A stretch of 64,000 nt of DNA, taken from NCBI GenBank assembly GCA_964016875.1, contig OZ024733.1, forward strand, positions 6,192,984 to 6,256,983, given 5' to 3'. The DNA is from Fallopia convolvulus. Taxonomy: Eukaryota; Streptophyta; Magnoliopsida; Caryophyllales; Polygonaceae. Positions 46,146 to 57,408 of the stretch are shown piece after piece. Under the pieces are notes generated by a model. The model saw only the letters and a list, made by a program, of their open reading frames with translations. It did no database searches and had not been told where the DNA came from. Within the stretch, counting starts at the first letter, position 1. Every line of letters begins with the position of its first letter. The position numbers were made by a program, and so were the translations under genes.

Positions 46146-48738
46146 TAATACAGCGTCTTGAAGTCGGGGCGTTACTTGATAGTTTGGCCCCAACGAGTCC
46201 TACCTAAGCTAGCCTGACACTAGAATACATGAACCATGCAATTCGGGCACGACAAGAAAACTAATTTAAAACATCCAACTTTCATTCATTAAACCAGTTT
46301 TGCAACAATGTCATGCATGAGATACCAAATAGCTAGTCAAGTCACAACCAACACTAGAAACCCGCTAAAGTCAACAAAAGAGAGAAATATCCAAACAAAA
46401 TCAACAACTAAAATCAACACTAGAAACCCACTGCAGCACCTAATGGCACATGCGTCAATGATCCGCTGCAACATCCTTCCTAGGCTCCAACACGAGACTT
46501 GTAGAAGTACTTAGAACTGAAAAATAAAGGTCCCTGGGGGTCAGCTACTATCCTAGGCAAGCTAGATAACAAGCGGCAATAGTAAGACGTTTGAAAACAA
46601 TAAATAACCAAAAACTTAGCCTTCAACAAGTGAATAGAACAAAACATAGTAGTCAACACACATCTCAACAATATAGATAATAAGCGAAAGGAAAGGCAAA
46701 GAAACAAACAATTCATCAAACATACCAACAATTTACAAGCCAGAAACCAACTAAGTAACCACACACAACCACAAGCAAAACCATTCACAAACCTATTTGG
46801 AAATGCAATTCTTCATCCCACCGTTGCATTCCAATCTACAACGCTAACTCACCTGCGCCCGAGTGCAAAGGCGGGCCCTCTCACTTTTCATACACGTCAT
46901 CCTTCCAACCCCTGGTCAAGCCTCCACTGGAGCATTTAATTTTATTTTTGGAAGGGGCCCGACCGACACACGACCATGGCTAGATGCCTCTTCGCCACAT
47001 GACCGTGCCGGTTACGCAATCAACATAGAGAAAACAATAACAATTTCTTTTACGAGAAAACGTTTGGAATGGAAAGCACATCACATCATACAATAAAACA
47101 TTTCACAAGGAAAAACATACATTCGGGACTAGTTTCCAAAACCAATCTCACAATCACGGCATGAAATCTAACAAGACTAGAATAGAGCCGAGTAAGTCGA
47201 GAACGACTTACCTAGAAGGCGATCCTCGAATGAAGTAAGAAACCCGTCGATACTAAAGACCTACGAATCATAACGTTCACGGTTAATCGACGAACCGCGA
47301 GAAGTATCTTTCGATTCTAGGCAAGCACAACTATAGTAGCTTCGCCAAGTGCGATCCACCATGCTTTCATGTTATCCAACAAAAGCAACTTGGCTTGATT
47401 TTATTATTATTAAACAAAGTTTAGACATGACGACCCACAGACCAACATCTACTTTTCTCAACAACTAGCATTTCTTATCTAGGCCTAACGCGCCTCAAGG
47501 CGAAGAAGAGTAAGGCAAATCTAAAATCAAAGTCCAAGTTCAAAAATTATAACATCAGGTCCCAAAGTTCGTACACAAAGCAAAACCGTCCAAGCGAGGT
47601 CAACCAAGCAACAAAAGGTCGAGACTAGCATACATCTTACTCGAAAATTCTAACACTGCTCGCATTCTAAGAAGGATCAATCCACACGAGGTCAAATTCC
47701 GAATACTTCAGCTCACATACACAAAAAAATCATTATCTCATCCAATAATAGCTCAAACATCTATTTGGGGTCAAAAGAACTTTTCTTTCATGCTGGGAAA
47801 ATAAGAAAGGGCCGAACAGACCTTTACATCATTCAAGCAACAATTCACACACACACAAAAGTCAATTAAAACTTACAACAACAATTGCAAGAATAACAAT
47901 TAAATATGTAAGGGCAAGAACAAAAGGGTCTAGGTTCCACCTCCAACACAAGCGGAATGGTGGTCCGAAGATCAATTGAACCTGACGAGGTCACGAAAGG
48001 GGAGACAAAGTCGATCGATGTTGGCAGTCTAGACTTGATCGAGATGTTGCAGCTCAAGGCTAAAGTTTTGATGCGCTTAGGCCATACTCGTGGGTGTGGT
48101 GCGTGCGAAACAGAAGTAGGCTCGAACTGTGGGTTCGAGCCTAGATCTGTCCGATCAGAAAGGGTTCGACATTAAGCCGAGGCAAGACGAAAGAAGACGA
48201 CGGGAAGGAAAGAAGGTCAGACCGGCAGGTTCGCTCCTTACCGTCGGCAAACCAAGGTGGGTCGGAATAGAGGAGGTGCGACAACCTTAGGGACGAACAC
48301 AACGGTAGCGCATAAAAGTCGACGGCAACGGGCGGCCTCGAGCGACCGCGTTCTCCTGTTGTCTTGACAAATCCGGAGCCCGGAGGTAGGCCACGAGTGG
48401 CGGTGGTGACTCGCAACGAAGAACGACCGTGGCTCGTGGCGAAGAACGACGGTGGAGACGACGCCGCTGGATCTCCTCGCTCGACGGAATGACGGCGTGG
48501 GAGCGCAACGCTCAGGGGCTGGCGATGACGAGCGGCGTTTCAAGTGAAGCTGAAAGATTGGTAGGGTTAGGAGATGGGAAAAAGAGAGGTAGGAGAAACG
48601 AGTTCGGATTTGGGCTTGCAACAACATTTTGGGCTTTTTGGCCCAAAAGTCAAAGCAAATGTAAAGTTGTAGCAAAAGGGAGACAAAAATGTGACCGAGG
48701 AATTATTTATCGGGTTTTTCGGAACTCGAGTGTTACCT
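46146..48738 (-). mobile_element. Chromovirus-type LTR, copy B
   Basis: The right end reads, in element orientation, GTAACACTCGAGTTCCG then AAAACCCGATAAATAAT, nearly identical to the LTR start that follows the polypurine tract of the chromovirus at 49131-49170. It is therefore an LTR of that family. The left part is collinear with copy A. The left boundary (a TTATAATACAGCG zone at about 46146) is uncertain. Open frames in its GC-rich right part (48140-48680) are not convincing genes. It separates two pieces of the outer Athila gag-protease ORF, possibly with a CTTTT duplication. Confidence 0.6.
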
Positions 48739-49130
48739 TTTCTTCCTCAGATAAGGGGTCGTTACCGACCCTGGGGGGTCGGTAGCCACCTCGTTAACGT
48801 TCACTGCAACCTCGTTTAGCATGAGGTGCTCTTCTGGATGCAAATCATTGACCGGCTCAGCATTGCCGGGCTCCGGGTGAGTATGGAGCAACTTGATCTC
48901 TGCAGTAGCGGTCTCATTAACAACGGGATTAAAACAGAACTCGACCACCTCATCCCCGATATCAAAAGTTAGGAGTCCCCTCCTAACATCAATTTTTGCT
49001 CCAGCGGTGGCTAAGAATGGCCTCCGAAGAATCATAGGGACCACAAAGTCTTCTGGCATCTCCATAACAATGAAGTCGTTGGGGACAAAGAACTTGCCCA
49101 CTAGTACATGAACATCATCAACGAGTGTTA
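48739..49130 (-). pseudogene. Athila protease fragment of the outer element
   Basis: Minus strand reads LVDDVHVLVGKFFVPNDF, then VVPMILRRPFLATAGAKIDV and an acidic tail. This aligns with LDDVPVRVGKYFVPDDF and ILGRPFLAT of the intact protease at 38650-41628. The catalytic DLGAS part is missing. The tail contains palindromic wording (48755-48790). Both flanks carry the same roughly 35-bp chromovirus LTR start (48704-48738 and 49132-49166). Confidence 0.8.
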
Positions 49131-49449
49131 CATTATTTATCGGGTTTTTCGGAACCTGAGTGTTATACTATACCCCCCTTAAAAAAGTTTCGTCCCGAAA
49201 CATCCGTTGCTATGGAAGAACTAACCAAAATTCCCGAGGTTTCACAAGCCACTACTCCTCAAAGGGGTCCGTCCCCGAACCCTACATTGGTAATAACAAC
49301 TTAAATATAACATGGGAAAGCAAAACACATATCAATGTACTATAGTCACGACAAAGACACCCAATCCAAACACATGTCAACACACGTTCAAGCAAACAAC
49401 AAACATGCTTAGCAACACTAAGACATAACAACGTCATAGTCATACCTAC
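49131..49449 (-). mobile_element. 3' end of a minus-strand chromovirus, with polypurine tract
   Basis: In element orientation it reads ...GGGACGAAAC, a run of A/G ending AAGGGGGGTA (49172-49183), then the first ~36 bp of the LTR, after which it is truncated. The rest of this element lies to the right of 62629. The two parts are separated by the chromovirus at 49450-62623, with CCTAC (49445-49449) as left TSD. Confidence 0.7.
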
Positions 49450-52400
49450 TGTAATATCCGCGATATTCCAAGGTTTTAAAACCAAATATAATATAATATT
49501 TATTTTTATAATTCTTTTCTCTATGTAAAAGAGAATTTCTAATATATTATAATAACCCTTATTTTCTCTTTAAAAAGAGATTATTAAGTAAATTAAATTA
49601 AATAAAATTCAAGAATGCATTATAAGGGTTATGAATAAATCAAAAACATTTAAATAAAAATAATGCATTATGAATCTCGAATTTTATTAAATAAAATGAA
49701 TTACAACAAGGCATTAAAAATACATTGTAAGTTTAGTAAAAAAAATGCAAGAACCGGGACTTGAACCCGAGACCTCTTGCAACACACCCCACACGCCCAT
49801 CCCCCTCAATCCGCTAGACCATTTGCAAAATCTTACTCAATCACCCCACCTTTTTATTTTATATCAACTATTTCTTCTTCTTCTAAAAAGACATCAGACT
49901 TTGTCTGATGGATTTGACGTTGATTTGAAATGCTCCAATGCATGTCAATGGAGCCTCCCTCTCTTCACTCTTGCTTGCAAGACTACCTCTATGACATCAA
50001 CCATATTACATCATCCACAAACAAGCACAACTCTCCTCAATCCACATCAATTGAACTCTTCTCCATTGGTCAATTGCCATAGACATGGATTGCCAAGCTC
50101 CATTGTTTTGCCTATTTAAAGGGCTGGATTTTTCAAGTAGAAGACACACAAAATACTCTCCTCCCTTCCTAAGCATTCTTGCAATTCATATAGTTAATTT
50201 TCAGCCATAGAAAGCCCTTAAAAATTCAGATTTTTCTCACAACACCACCATTGGAGGCCATTCAAACATCACCAAACCACCACCACCCCTAGGTCGGACC
50301 ACCGACGGACCCCCAACAGCCCGTCGGAGCCCCGTCGAGCGCCGCCCGTGCCCATGCCGTCGCTGCTGGTGCGCCGCCCATCACCGCCGGTTCTCCCCTG
50401 CCTCCTTCCTCTGTATTCTGTAATACAGGAAGCCCAAACAGTATAATTATAAACCTTGTATTTTATTAAATTAATTAACTTATGTATTTAAAATACGTTA
50501 TTAGTAGAAATAAGTAAAGTAAATAAGTTATTTGTAAGATTAAATCTAATAAATATATTAAGTGAGATCTTGTTAGTTGAAGATATTATTATAGCCAATA
50601 GATAAAGTATTTATAATTTCTTATATCATATTATAATAGTTGCAAGACATGATTACTTTAAATAATTTTAATTGAACTTATAAAAGTCTTGTTATAAAAT
50701 TATTAGCATATGGATTATAGTTTTTATATTAAATAATACTTTTATAAAGAAATAATCTTTTACAAGTTATAATGTTGCATATCTCTAAGTATAGAGAATA
50801 TAAGATATATGAATTTTATGATAATGATAGATATGTTAGAAATATTATTGATAATAAAATATTAAGTTAATATATATCTAGGTGTAAGGTTCCCTACAAG
50901 GCATAAACTTTTATTGTAAATAGAATGGATATGACAATAAACTAATTTATAATATTATATTGCTAAGTGTATAAAAATATCTTGCATGAAAAGATACTAT
51001 AAGATATTATTTTTATGACCTAAGATATCATAATATACTAGTATAAAGTAAGATATTTTAAGCCATGATCATATTTATGTAAACTATAGATATGGAAAGA
51101 ATTATGGGAATAAAATAAATAAAATAAATTTAATATTATGTTAGTCTTTGGTAAGCTTACTTTATAAAGTATATAGAAAGTCCTATTTATGGAAACTACT
51201 AAGAAAGTAGCTTATTATTATTATCTTTATTTAATATGGTCTAGACATTTAAATAAGGTTTCACTAAGATAATACTATTAATAAAATATTCTTTATTGAG
51301 GAAATAATATTTTAAGTATTATATGGATATGATTGGAAATAAAGAAATATTATAATAACTCTAAGTTGAAACATCTTAATAAGGTTATAAAAGACCTTTA
51401 TAATGTTAAGGAGATATAAATTAAAAATACCTTTTTAGGTAAAATATGATATCATATGCTTTTATGAGATTATACTTGCTTATTTATTTTAAGAAGTTAG
51501 CAAGTGAAATTAAAAGAAATTATTTTAATAAATTGAATAAGGATATTTTTAAGGAATAGAAGGATATTACAAAATTAAAATAATAATAAAGGAATATTAT
51601 TATTTTAATTAGCCACCTAAATTATTATTATAATAATTTAGATTTCCTTTCTCTTAAACTAAGTATATAAGAGAATTCCAACTTTAAAAGAAATTCGTAT
51701 TTAAAGATCGTTCGCAAATTCCGTGTCGATAGGTCGAGATTCTTGTTCGAAGTCGCGAACCACACTTTCCGTCTTATCGCTATCCTACTCGTGAGAACAA
51801 GGCAAGTGGAAATTCCCCTTGTGACCTTATATATTTCGTTCCGTGAAATTCTCGATGTTGGGAACAACTTGTGTGCTAAGTAATAAATGAACCTAGGAAA
51901 TATCGATTGTTAGATATAACGACCCCACTGTTAGCATAGTTTGTTCTTTATTATTTGATAGGACTATATATGCTAGCATGGTTGTGGCCTTGATTGTTTA
52001 CGGTGTCGTTTAGAGATCGATGTCGAACAAACTAGTGAGGGGCGCGGAAGTAGCCGACGCCTCTATATAATTTTACCAAGTCGTATGCCTTTGCGCTTAA
52101 AGTACGACTTTCAGGATCTTAATCCAGTCCGCTCCGATTGCAAGGAGGGACGAGTTGCACTCTAGCTAAGTGCCGGAAACTGATTTTCACTTGGTGGATC
52201 GGGCCATCTGAGCCCCCACCCCCTTTTTAAAAATCATTAACGAAATCGAATCTTTTCGTCACTATACAAGATAAGTGCCCAATGAACATTGAAAAGACAT
52301 CAAAACCGGATCGATCTCAAATGATCAATCCGACTCTTGGTCCGCTCAGGGCGCGAGAGGTTTTCAAACTTGTATGAATTAATAACGTTCCCAACATACT

Positions 52401-52996
52401 TTCGATTCTAAAAGAATTCTACAATCTAGTAGTTCTTCTCTCGATTATCGAGCTATCTCCGCTTGAGATACGCTCTCCTTCGCACAGTTAAACCTCACAT
52501 AAATAAACCCTACCTTAAAACACAACCCGATAATATCTTCCTCGATATTACTCAAATTACCAAATTACCCTTGGGAAGTTCCGTTCCCGCTTGCTTAGTC
52601 TCCTAGTCTAATTCTTCTTTTCCGCATGTTTGCCTGGCATATTCTCACCCCTCGCGAATTATGTCAGAACCTAGGAATCCCAACAAGGCGTAAGGTGAAG
52701 GCAAAGGAGGGACGAGGAGCTTCAAGATGTAATTGCAAATCCTTTTGATTTATTTCCGTTTATGCTTCAAGGACAAAGTTTTTATGAGTTTTATTCTCGA
52801 ACATCTTTTGGTTTAAAGCAATGTAAGTTGGGTTGTACGAACAAAGTCTCTTTCGAGAGTATCTTTTTATTTATATGATTATGTTTATTTCCACATTTTA
52901 TTGTTCTATATCATTCTAAAAGCCTTGGGTGACTTTGGACGGTAAATCCGAGGTCACTGGCGGTAATACCCAATGTTGTAAAATAGGGGTGTTACA
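49450..52996 (+). repeat. 5' LTR of the chromovirus, 3.55 kb
   Basis: Starts TGTAATATCCGCGATATTCC and ends AGGGGTGTTACA. It matches 60572-62623 except for about 1.0 kb (about 49827-50846) and about 0.5 kb (about 51451-51943) present only here. An antisense A box/B box pair lies at 49757-49821. Confidence 0.93.
49757..49821 (-). promoter_or_regulatory. tRNA-like Pol III A box/B box pair inside the LTR
   Basis: On the minus strand: TGGTCTAGCGG (49811-49821), a perfect fit to the A-box consensus TRGYNNARNNG, then 43 bp, then GGTTCAAGTCC (49757-49767), a perfect B box. The arrangement resembles a tRNA gene or the head of a tRNA-derived SINE. I do not find a full cloverleaf. The same pair occurs at 60874-60938 in the 3' LTR. 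Confidence 0.65.
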
Positions 52997-53000
52997 ATTG

Positions 53001-53012
53001 TGGTATCAGAGT
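53001..53012 (+). other. Primer-binding site, initiator-Met tRNA type
   Basis: TGGTATCAGAGT begins four bases after the 5' LTR and matches the plant initiator-Met site TGGTATCAGAGC in 11 of 12 positions. Confidence 0.88.
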
Positions 53013-53564
53013 TAAACGTTTTGTTTTCAAAACCGAAAACTTTTAAAACCGAAAATTTTCGAAAACCGAGAACTTTTAAACCTTAAGTTTTCCTTCCGCT
53101 ATCCAAAACTTCCAATTAAAGAAAATTTCACTTCCAAAGTCTTTAATAGAATCTTAAGAATAGTAACCTTCTAACTTAAACTTCTTAGCTAAGAAAATAT
53201 CTTAAAAATTCGAAAACCTTAAATATCAAGTACTTAGTTCTAGAACTACCATCCTTATAAACTTCTTTTTTCACCTCTTCGAAACTTAAGTAATTTAAGC
53301 GTTTCAACTTTTTAACCTTAAAACTAGTTGTTAGGACCTTTTGATAGACTTGAATTTTACAAAACTCATTGGTAAAGTAAGAACTTCTTCTTAAGTAAAA
53401 GGAAAATCCTAGACCCTTTAATAGGGCCAAGAAAATGAAAAGTTTTAATATAAACATTTTATATGTAATCTTTGATGCCTTACCTTCCTTCAATATGTCT
53501 TCACCTCATAGGAACTAAGAATGTTCTATATTAACGCCTCTTCTCTTTCCTTTCCTCAGACACC

Positions 53565-56219
53565 ATGGTAGAGACACGTCGAACCACCTAGCTTATAAAC
53601 CAAGTCGAAGAAGCCCTCCATGCAATCCAAGCTCCTAACCCGTACTTTCCCTACAACAATGCACATGATGATCCATTTTATGAGCCCGAGGAAGCACACC
53701 CCGGGGAAGACATGGAAGTTGATCCCAAGGAGGACTCCGAGGAGGATTCGGAGGAGGACCCCGACCTTCCCATTGAGGTACCCGAGGACAACCCAACACC
53801 GATAGAGCTACCCCCAATCCCGGTGTACGAACCCGAGGACTATCCCTTGGGGGACGAGGAAATGGCACCGGGCTACGAGCCTGAAGATTATTCTGACAAC
53901 GAGAACAAGGAGTTGGTGCCCGAGTACCAACCAGAAGGAATTGTACCCGACCTCAACTTTGAGCTCGGGGAAGAGGAGGACGACGACTTCGAGTTAGAGT
54001 GGCTAGCTCAGGCCGAGTGGGATGCCTGGAACCAAGAGAACCAAGAATTTGAGGAGTTCGACGAGTCCAAGGAAGAGGACTCAGATGGAGTGGTCATCGA
54101 CCCCGAAGCACCACCACCACCATTGATTCCAAGGATGGAGTTTGTTCCACCAGCACCTCTACCACCCATGATCCTGATCCCGAGAGTGGAGATAGTCTCA
54201 CCTCCACGAGCACCCGAGCCTGAGGGGCCTATGCCGCCTATGACACACTTTTGGTGTCACGAGGATGACGCACTTCTTCGACGGCTTCAGCTTGGGTCTG
54301 ATGTTCGTATTTTTAGTATAGTTTTTAGTATATTTTCTTGGTTTGTTAGGCTTAGTTTTAGTAGTTTTAGGATTAGTTTTGTGTGTTTTTGGATAGTTTT
54401 GCATATTTTGTGAAAAGTATGGAAGCTACTTCGTTTTGTGTCTTTTTGTAGGTTTTAGAGAGGAAAAGAAGCTATTTGGAGCTGAATTTGGAGTGCTATG
54501 ATGAAAGACGGAAGAATGCAAGACGAAGAAGTCGAAGCCTAAGTTTCTGGAGATAAAGTGTGGAAGAAAGCCAAACCCAGGCTCGTTAACGAGGCTGTAA
54601 GGGGTCGTTAACGAGGCCACGAGATGAAGATTTTGAGAGTTTGATTCTGTAACTCACCGATCCTGTGCGAGAATTTATTTCCGTGTCGGTAGAGTATCTT
54701 TTTATGATTTTAGGGTTATTATATTATGTATTTTAGGTCTTGTTATCTTTCTAGATTTTATTTCTATCTTTTAGGATTTTAATTCTATCTTTTTAGGAAA
54801 GTTTTTATCTTTTAGCCTTATTAGTTTTTAGCCTTATTAGTATAAATAGCCCTCTTATTAGCCTAAGAAGAGGGGGGATCGATTGAAGAGAGGAAGAAGA
54901 GCCGAGAAGAGAGAGAGTGGATCGGAGTCGAGATTGAAGGTTCGGTGGACGAGAGTTACCGAGGTCGTTAATCGTGATTTTGGTTCGGTGCTTGTATTTT
55001 TTCGGTTTCTTCTGAATTTCTGTAAGACGATATTTCCTATTAATTTGATTAGTGTTTTGTTTTCAATGATTTCTTTTGTTGAATTTATTTGTTTCTTAGT
55101 TATGAGTAGTGAGTAGTCTTCTTTTCTAGGGTCGGGGTTAAACCCGGCATAGTTATGCATGTTTGAGGAGTAAGAGTATGTGTTGATTGCCTTTTATCTA
55201 TTTTGAAATTGTTTGTTGTGCTTAGACCTAGATGAAAGTCAAGGTGATTTGAGTTTTTAACTTGATTGAGAGAGAAAGTTATAGACTTGAAGGCTGATAT
55301 TGTTTGAATACGAAAGTTTCAAGCTTTAGATCCAAAACAAGCAATTGAGTGGATTGGTTTATGAAAATAGGTTAATTTACTCGATAGTCGACGAAAGTTG
55401 ATGAATTTATCTGTTTAAAGGCATGATCTTATCTTCTTACGAGTTTATATGCATGACTATGTTGTCGTGTCCCTTATCCTAGATCTTTGTTTTATTTGAA
55501 TTCTTTTGAAGTGATATTCGTTGCTGAGTTTGTAGGCTCGGTACCGAATCAGTTTAGGTCGTTAATTTTGGTCTTTTTTGTACGGTGGTTCGTTAACAAC
55601 CCTGACAACGTCGTTAACGAGGCTGCTTGTGAGTGTTTGCTTGTTTTTATTTTGATTTTTGTTATTAGGAGTCGATAAACAAACAACCTTGCTTCTCGTG
55701 GAACGATCCTGACTCCCCTATACTCAGCGGGGTCTTGACTACAAATTTATTTGTTGTTAAACTACTCTCAACAGGGTCCAACAACGTTGACCGTTCGGAA
55801 GAGAGGTTTCCAGGGACCCGACCATGGGGACCTACCGGCCAACCCACACTATATGAGAGGGCAAATCAAGCGCCCAGGGAGATACAAATGGAGGGATTCG
55901 TCACTTGGATGGAAGGAGAATCCTCCAACCGTCGGGCTCGTCAGCCCCTGGTCAGCGCTCCTCCACCTCCCGACGTCGTGCCCGTTAGGTGTACTTCGGG
56001 TTACTACAGAGTCATAGAGAGGAGTGGGTCAATGAGACGGAAAGGGAGCGAGAGGAAAGGCTCCAGCATAGGATTTGCACCGCGGAGCTACAAGCCCGCG
56101 AGAACGGTCGTCGCAGAAGGATTGAGCAAGCCAACCTCCTCCTCAACAACGACACTGGGATCATTGATGAGACCCTTTTCGAGGAAGGATTCCTCGACAC
56201 CTACACCAATCGCATCTAG
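53565..56219 (+). pseudogene. Upstream ORF of the chromovirus, acidic and Pro-rich, split by a solo LTR
   Basis: An ATG at 53565 (MVETRRTT) meets a stop at codon 9; the frame then stays open. From 53712 to 54298 it encodes a strongly acidic, Pro-rich sequence (EEDSEEDPDLPIEVPEDNPT and following). Removing the solo LTR and one TSD restores the frame across the junction (LQLGS to NNVDRSEERF). A frameshift near 56010 follows, then a basic helix-like tail (REREERLQHR...RRRRIEQAN) to a stop near 56217. Rebuilt length is about 390 codons. I do not recognise the protein. It precedes the true gag start. It could be a separate ORF or a gag extension. Confidence 0.6.
54299..55773 (+). mobile_element. 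Solo Athila-like LTR, 1475 bp
   Basis: Starts TGATGTTCG and ends CTCAACA. Flanked by the 5-bp TSD GGGTC (54294-54298, 55774-55778). The inside is related to the outer Athila LTR (CGAAAGTTGAT and GGCATGATCTTAT blocks) and carries GTTAACGAG/GGTACCGA palindromic words at about 54590-54625 and 55535-55630. It interrupts the upstream ORF of the chromovirus, so it is younger than that insertion. Confidence 0.88.
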
Positions 56220-56465
56220 TTTTCCTTAGCTTGTACTTTTCCTTTCCTAAGAAGTGAGCATAGACCACTTCTCTCGACTTAGTTTTGTCTTAGGAAGCCG
56301 AGACGGCATGGCTTTTCTTTCCGCCTTTCTAGTGTAACGGCTTATAAAGCCTTGTACTCACATGTTTGAGTTCTGATAAGATTTCCCTTTCGTTTCTAAA
56401 AGCTTGCTCGTTAATTCTTACATATATTATTGAATTAACAAATGAAACCAACCTAAAACCTTCAG

Positions 56466-57400
56466 ATAGTCAACACAAGAGCCACCAATCGCAGTGCCAA
56501 CCCCAACGTCACTGGGGAGGGTCATGATGAGAGCGAATCCGAGGTCGGAGGCGGACCTCGAGTTAACCCGCCCCCTGCGCCAGTAGCTCCCCTAGCATTC
56601 AATGCGGAGACGGTAGCCGTATTACGCACTCTAGTACAACAACTGGTACAAGAGGCCATTCCTGTTGCGGTACCGAACCCAACAAACCTCGAAGCACCAG
56701 AGGAGGGGCCAGAGGAAGTACTTAAGGAAGCAGCCCAGTAGCAGAGGTCATCCCCGAGAAACAAACAAAGATCAGCTTCGCTGAGGGGATCAAAACATTC
56801 AACGCCATGAAACCCGACTCATATGATGGGACAGGTGACCCGTCGGGAATACAATACTGGTTCTCACACGTCGAAAGACTACTGAGGAATGTGCCCTGCT
56901 CCGAAACCGACAAGGTGCACATGGCTGCGCTAAAATTGAAAGATGAAGCTGGTGAATGGTGGGAGAGCTCCAGTTTGTCCACCCGCCCCGATCTGAGCTG
57001 GGCCATGTTTAAGGAAAAAATGATGCATCGATTCTTTTCTGAGTCAATGAGAGAGGAGAAACTGGACAAACTCCACTCCCCAAAGTTACATGGGTTGAGC
57101 GTGCTGGAGCGAGCTAAAAAGTTCAACCACCTCCTTCAATGCGTTGAGGATGAGATCACCACGGAACAACAGAAGATCAAACGCTCCACCGCTGGATGAG
57201 CGACCAAATCAAACCCTGGATGGCAAATCGCTCCTTCAAGACTTTGGAGGAGTACGTGGATCATGCTCATAGGATGGAAACAACTCTCAAGGTCCCCGAG
57301 CGCAGGAAGTTCGGTGGAGGAATGCCTCACCACTCCAGTCACAGTGGGTTCAAGAGACCGACATCTTCGTAAGGATCTCAGTGGTCTTAAAAGAGCAAGA
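56466..57400 (+). pseudogene. Chromovirus gag remnant
   Basis: The presumed start reads ATA instead of ATG (VNTRATNRSANP follows, a usual Tekay/Del-type gag beginning). The retrotransposon gag core is clear at 56800-57170: SYDGTGDPSGIQYWFSHVER, AALKLKDEAGEWWESSS, WAMFKEKMMHRFFSESMREE. Breaks: a stop near 56740, a shift near 57170-57180, another near 57370. Confidence 0.82.
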
Positions 57401-57408
57401 ACAAGGCC

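Noticed and set aside
48141..48675. Overlapping minus-strand open frames of 91-145 codons in GC-rich sequence
   Set aside because: Lies within an LTR (copy B), low-complexity Arg/Ser composition, no domain, not conserved as a frame in copy A.
49744..49826. A functional tRNA gene in the LTR
   Set aside because: A and B boxes are present, but I could not form acceptor and anticodon stems; it is reported only as tRNA-like promoter boxes.
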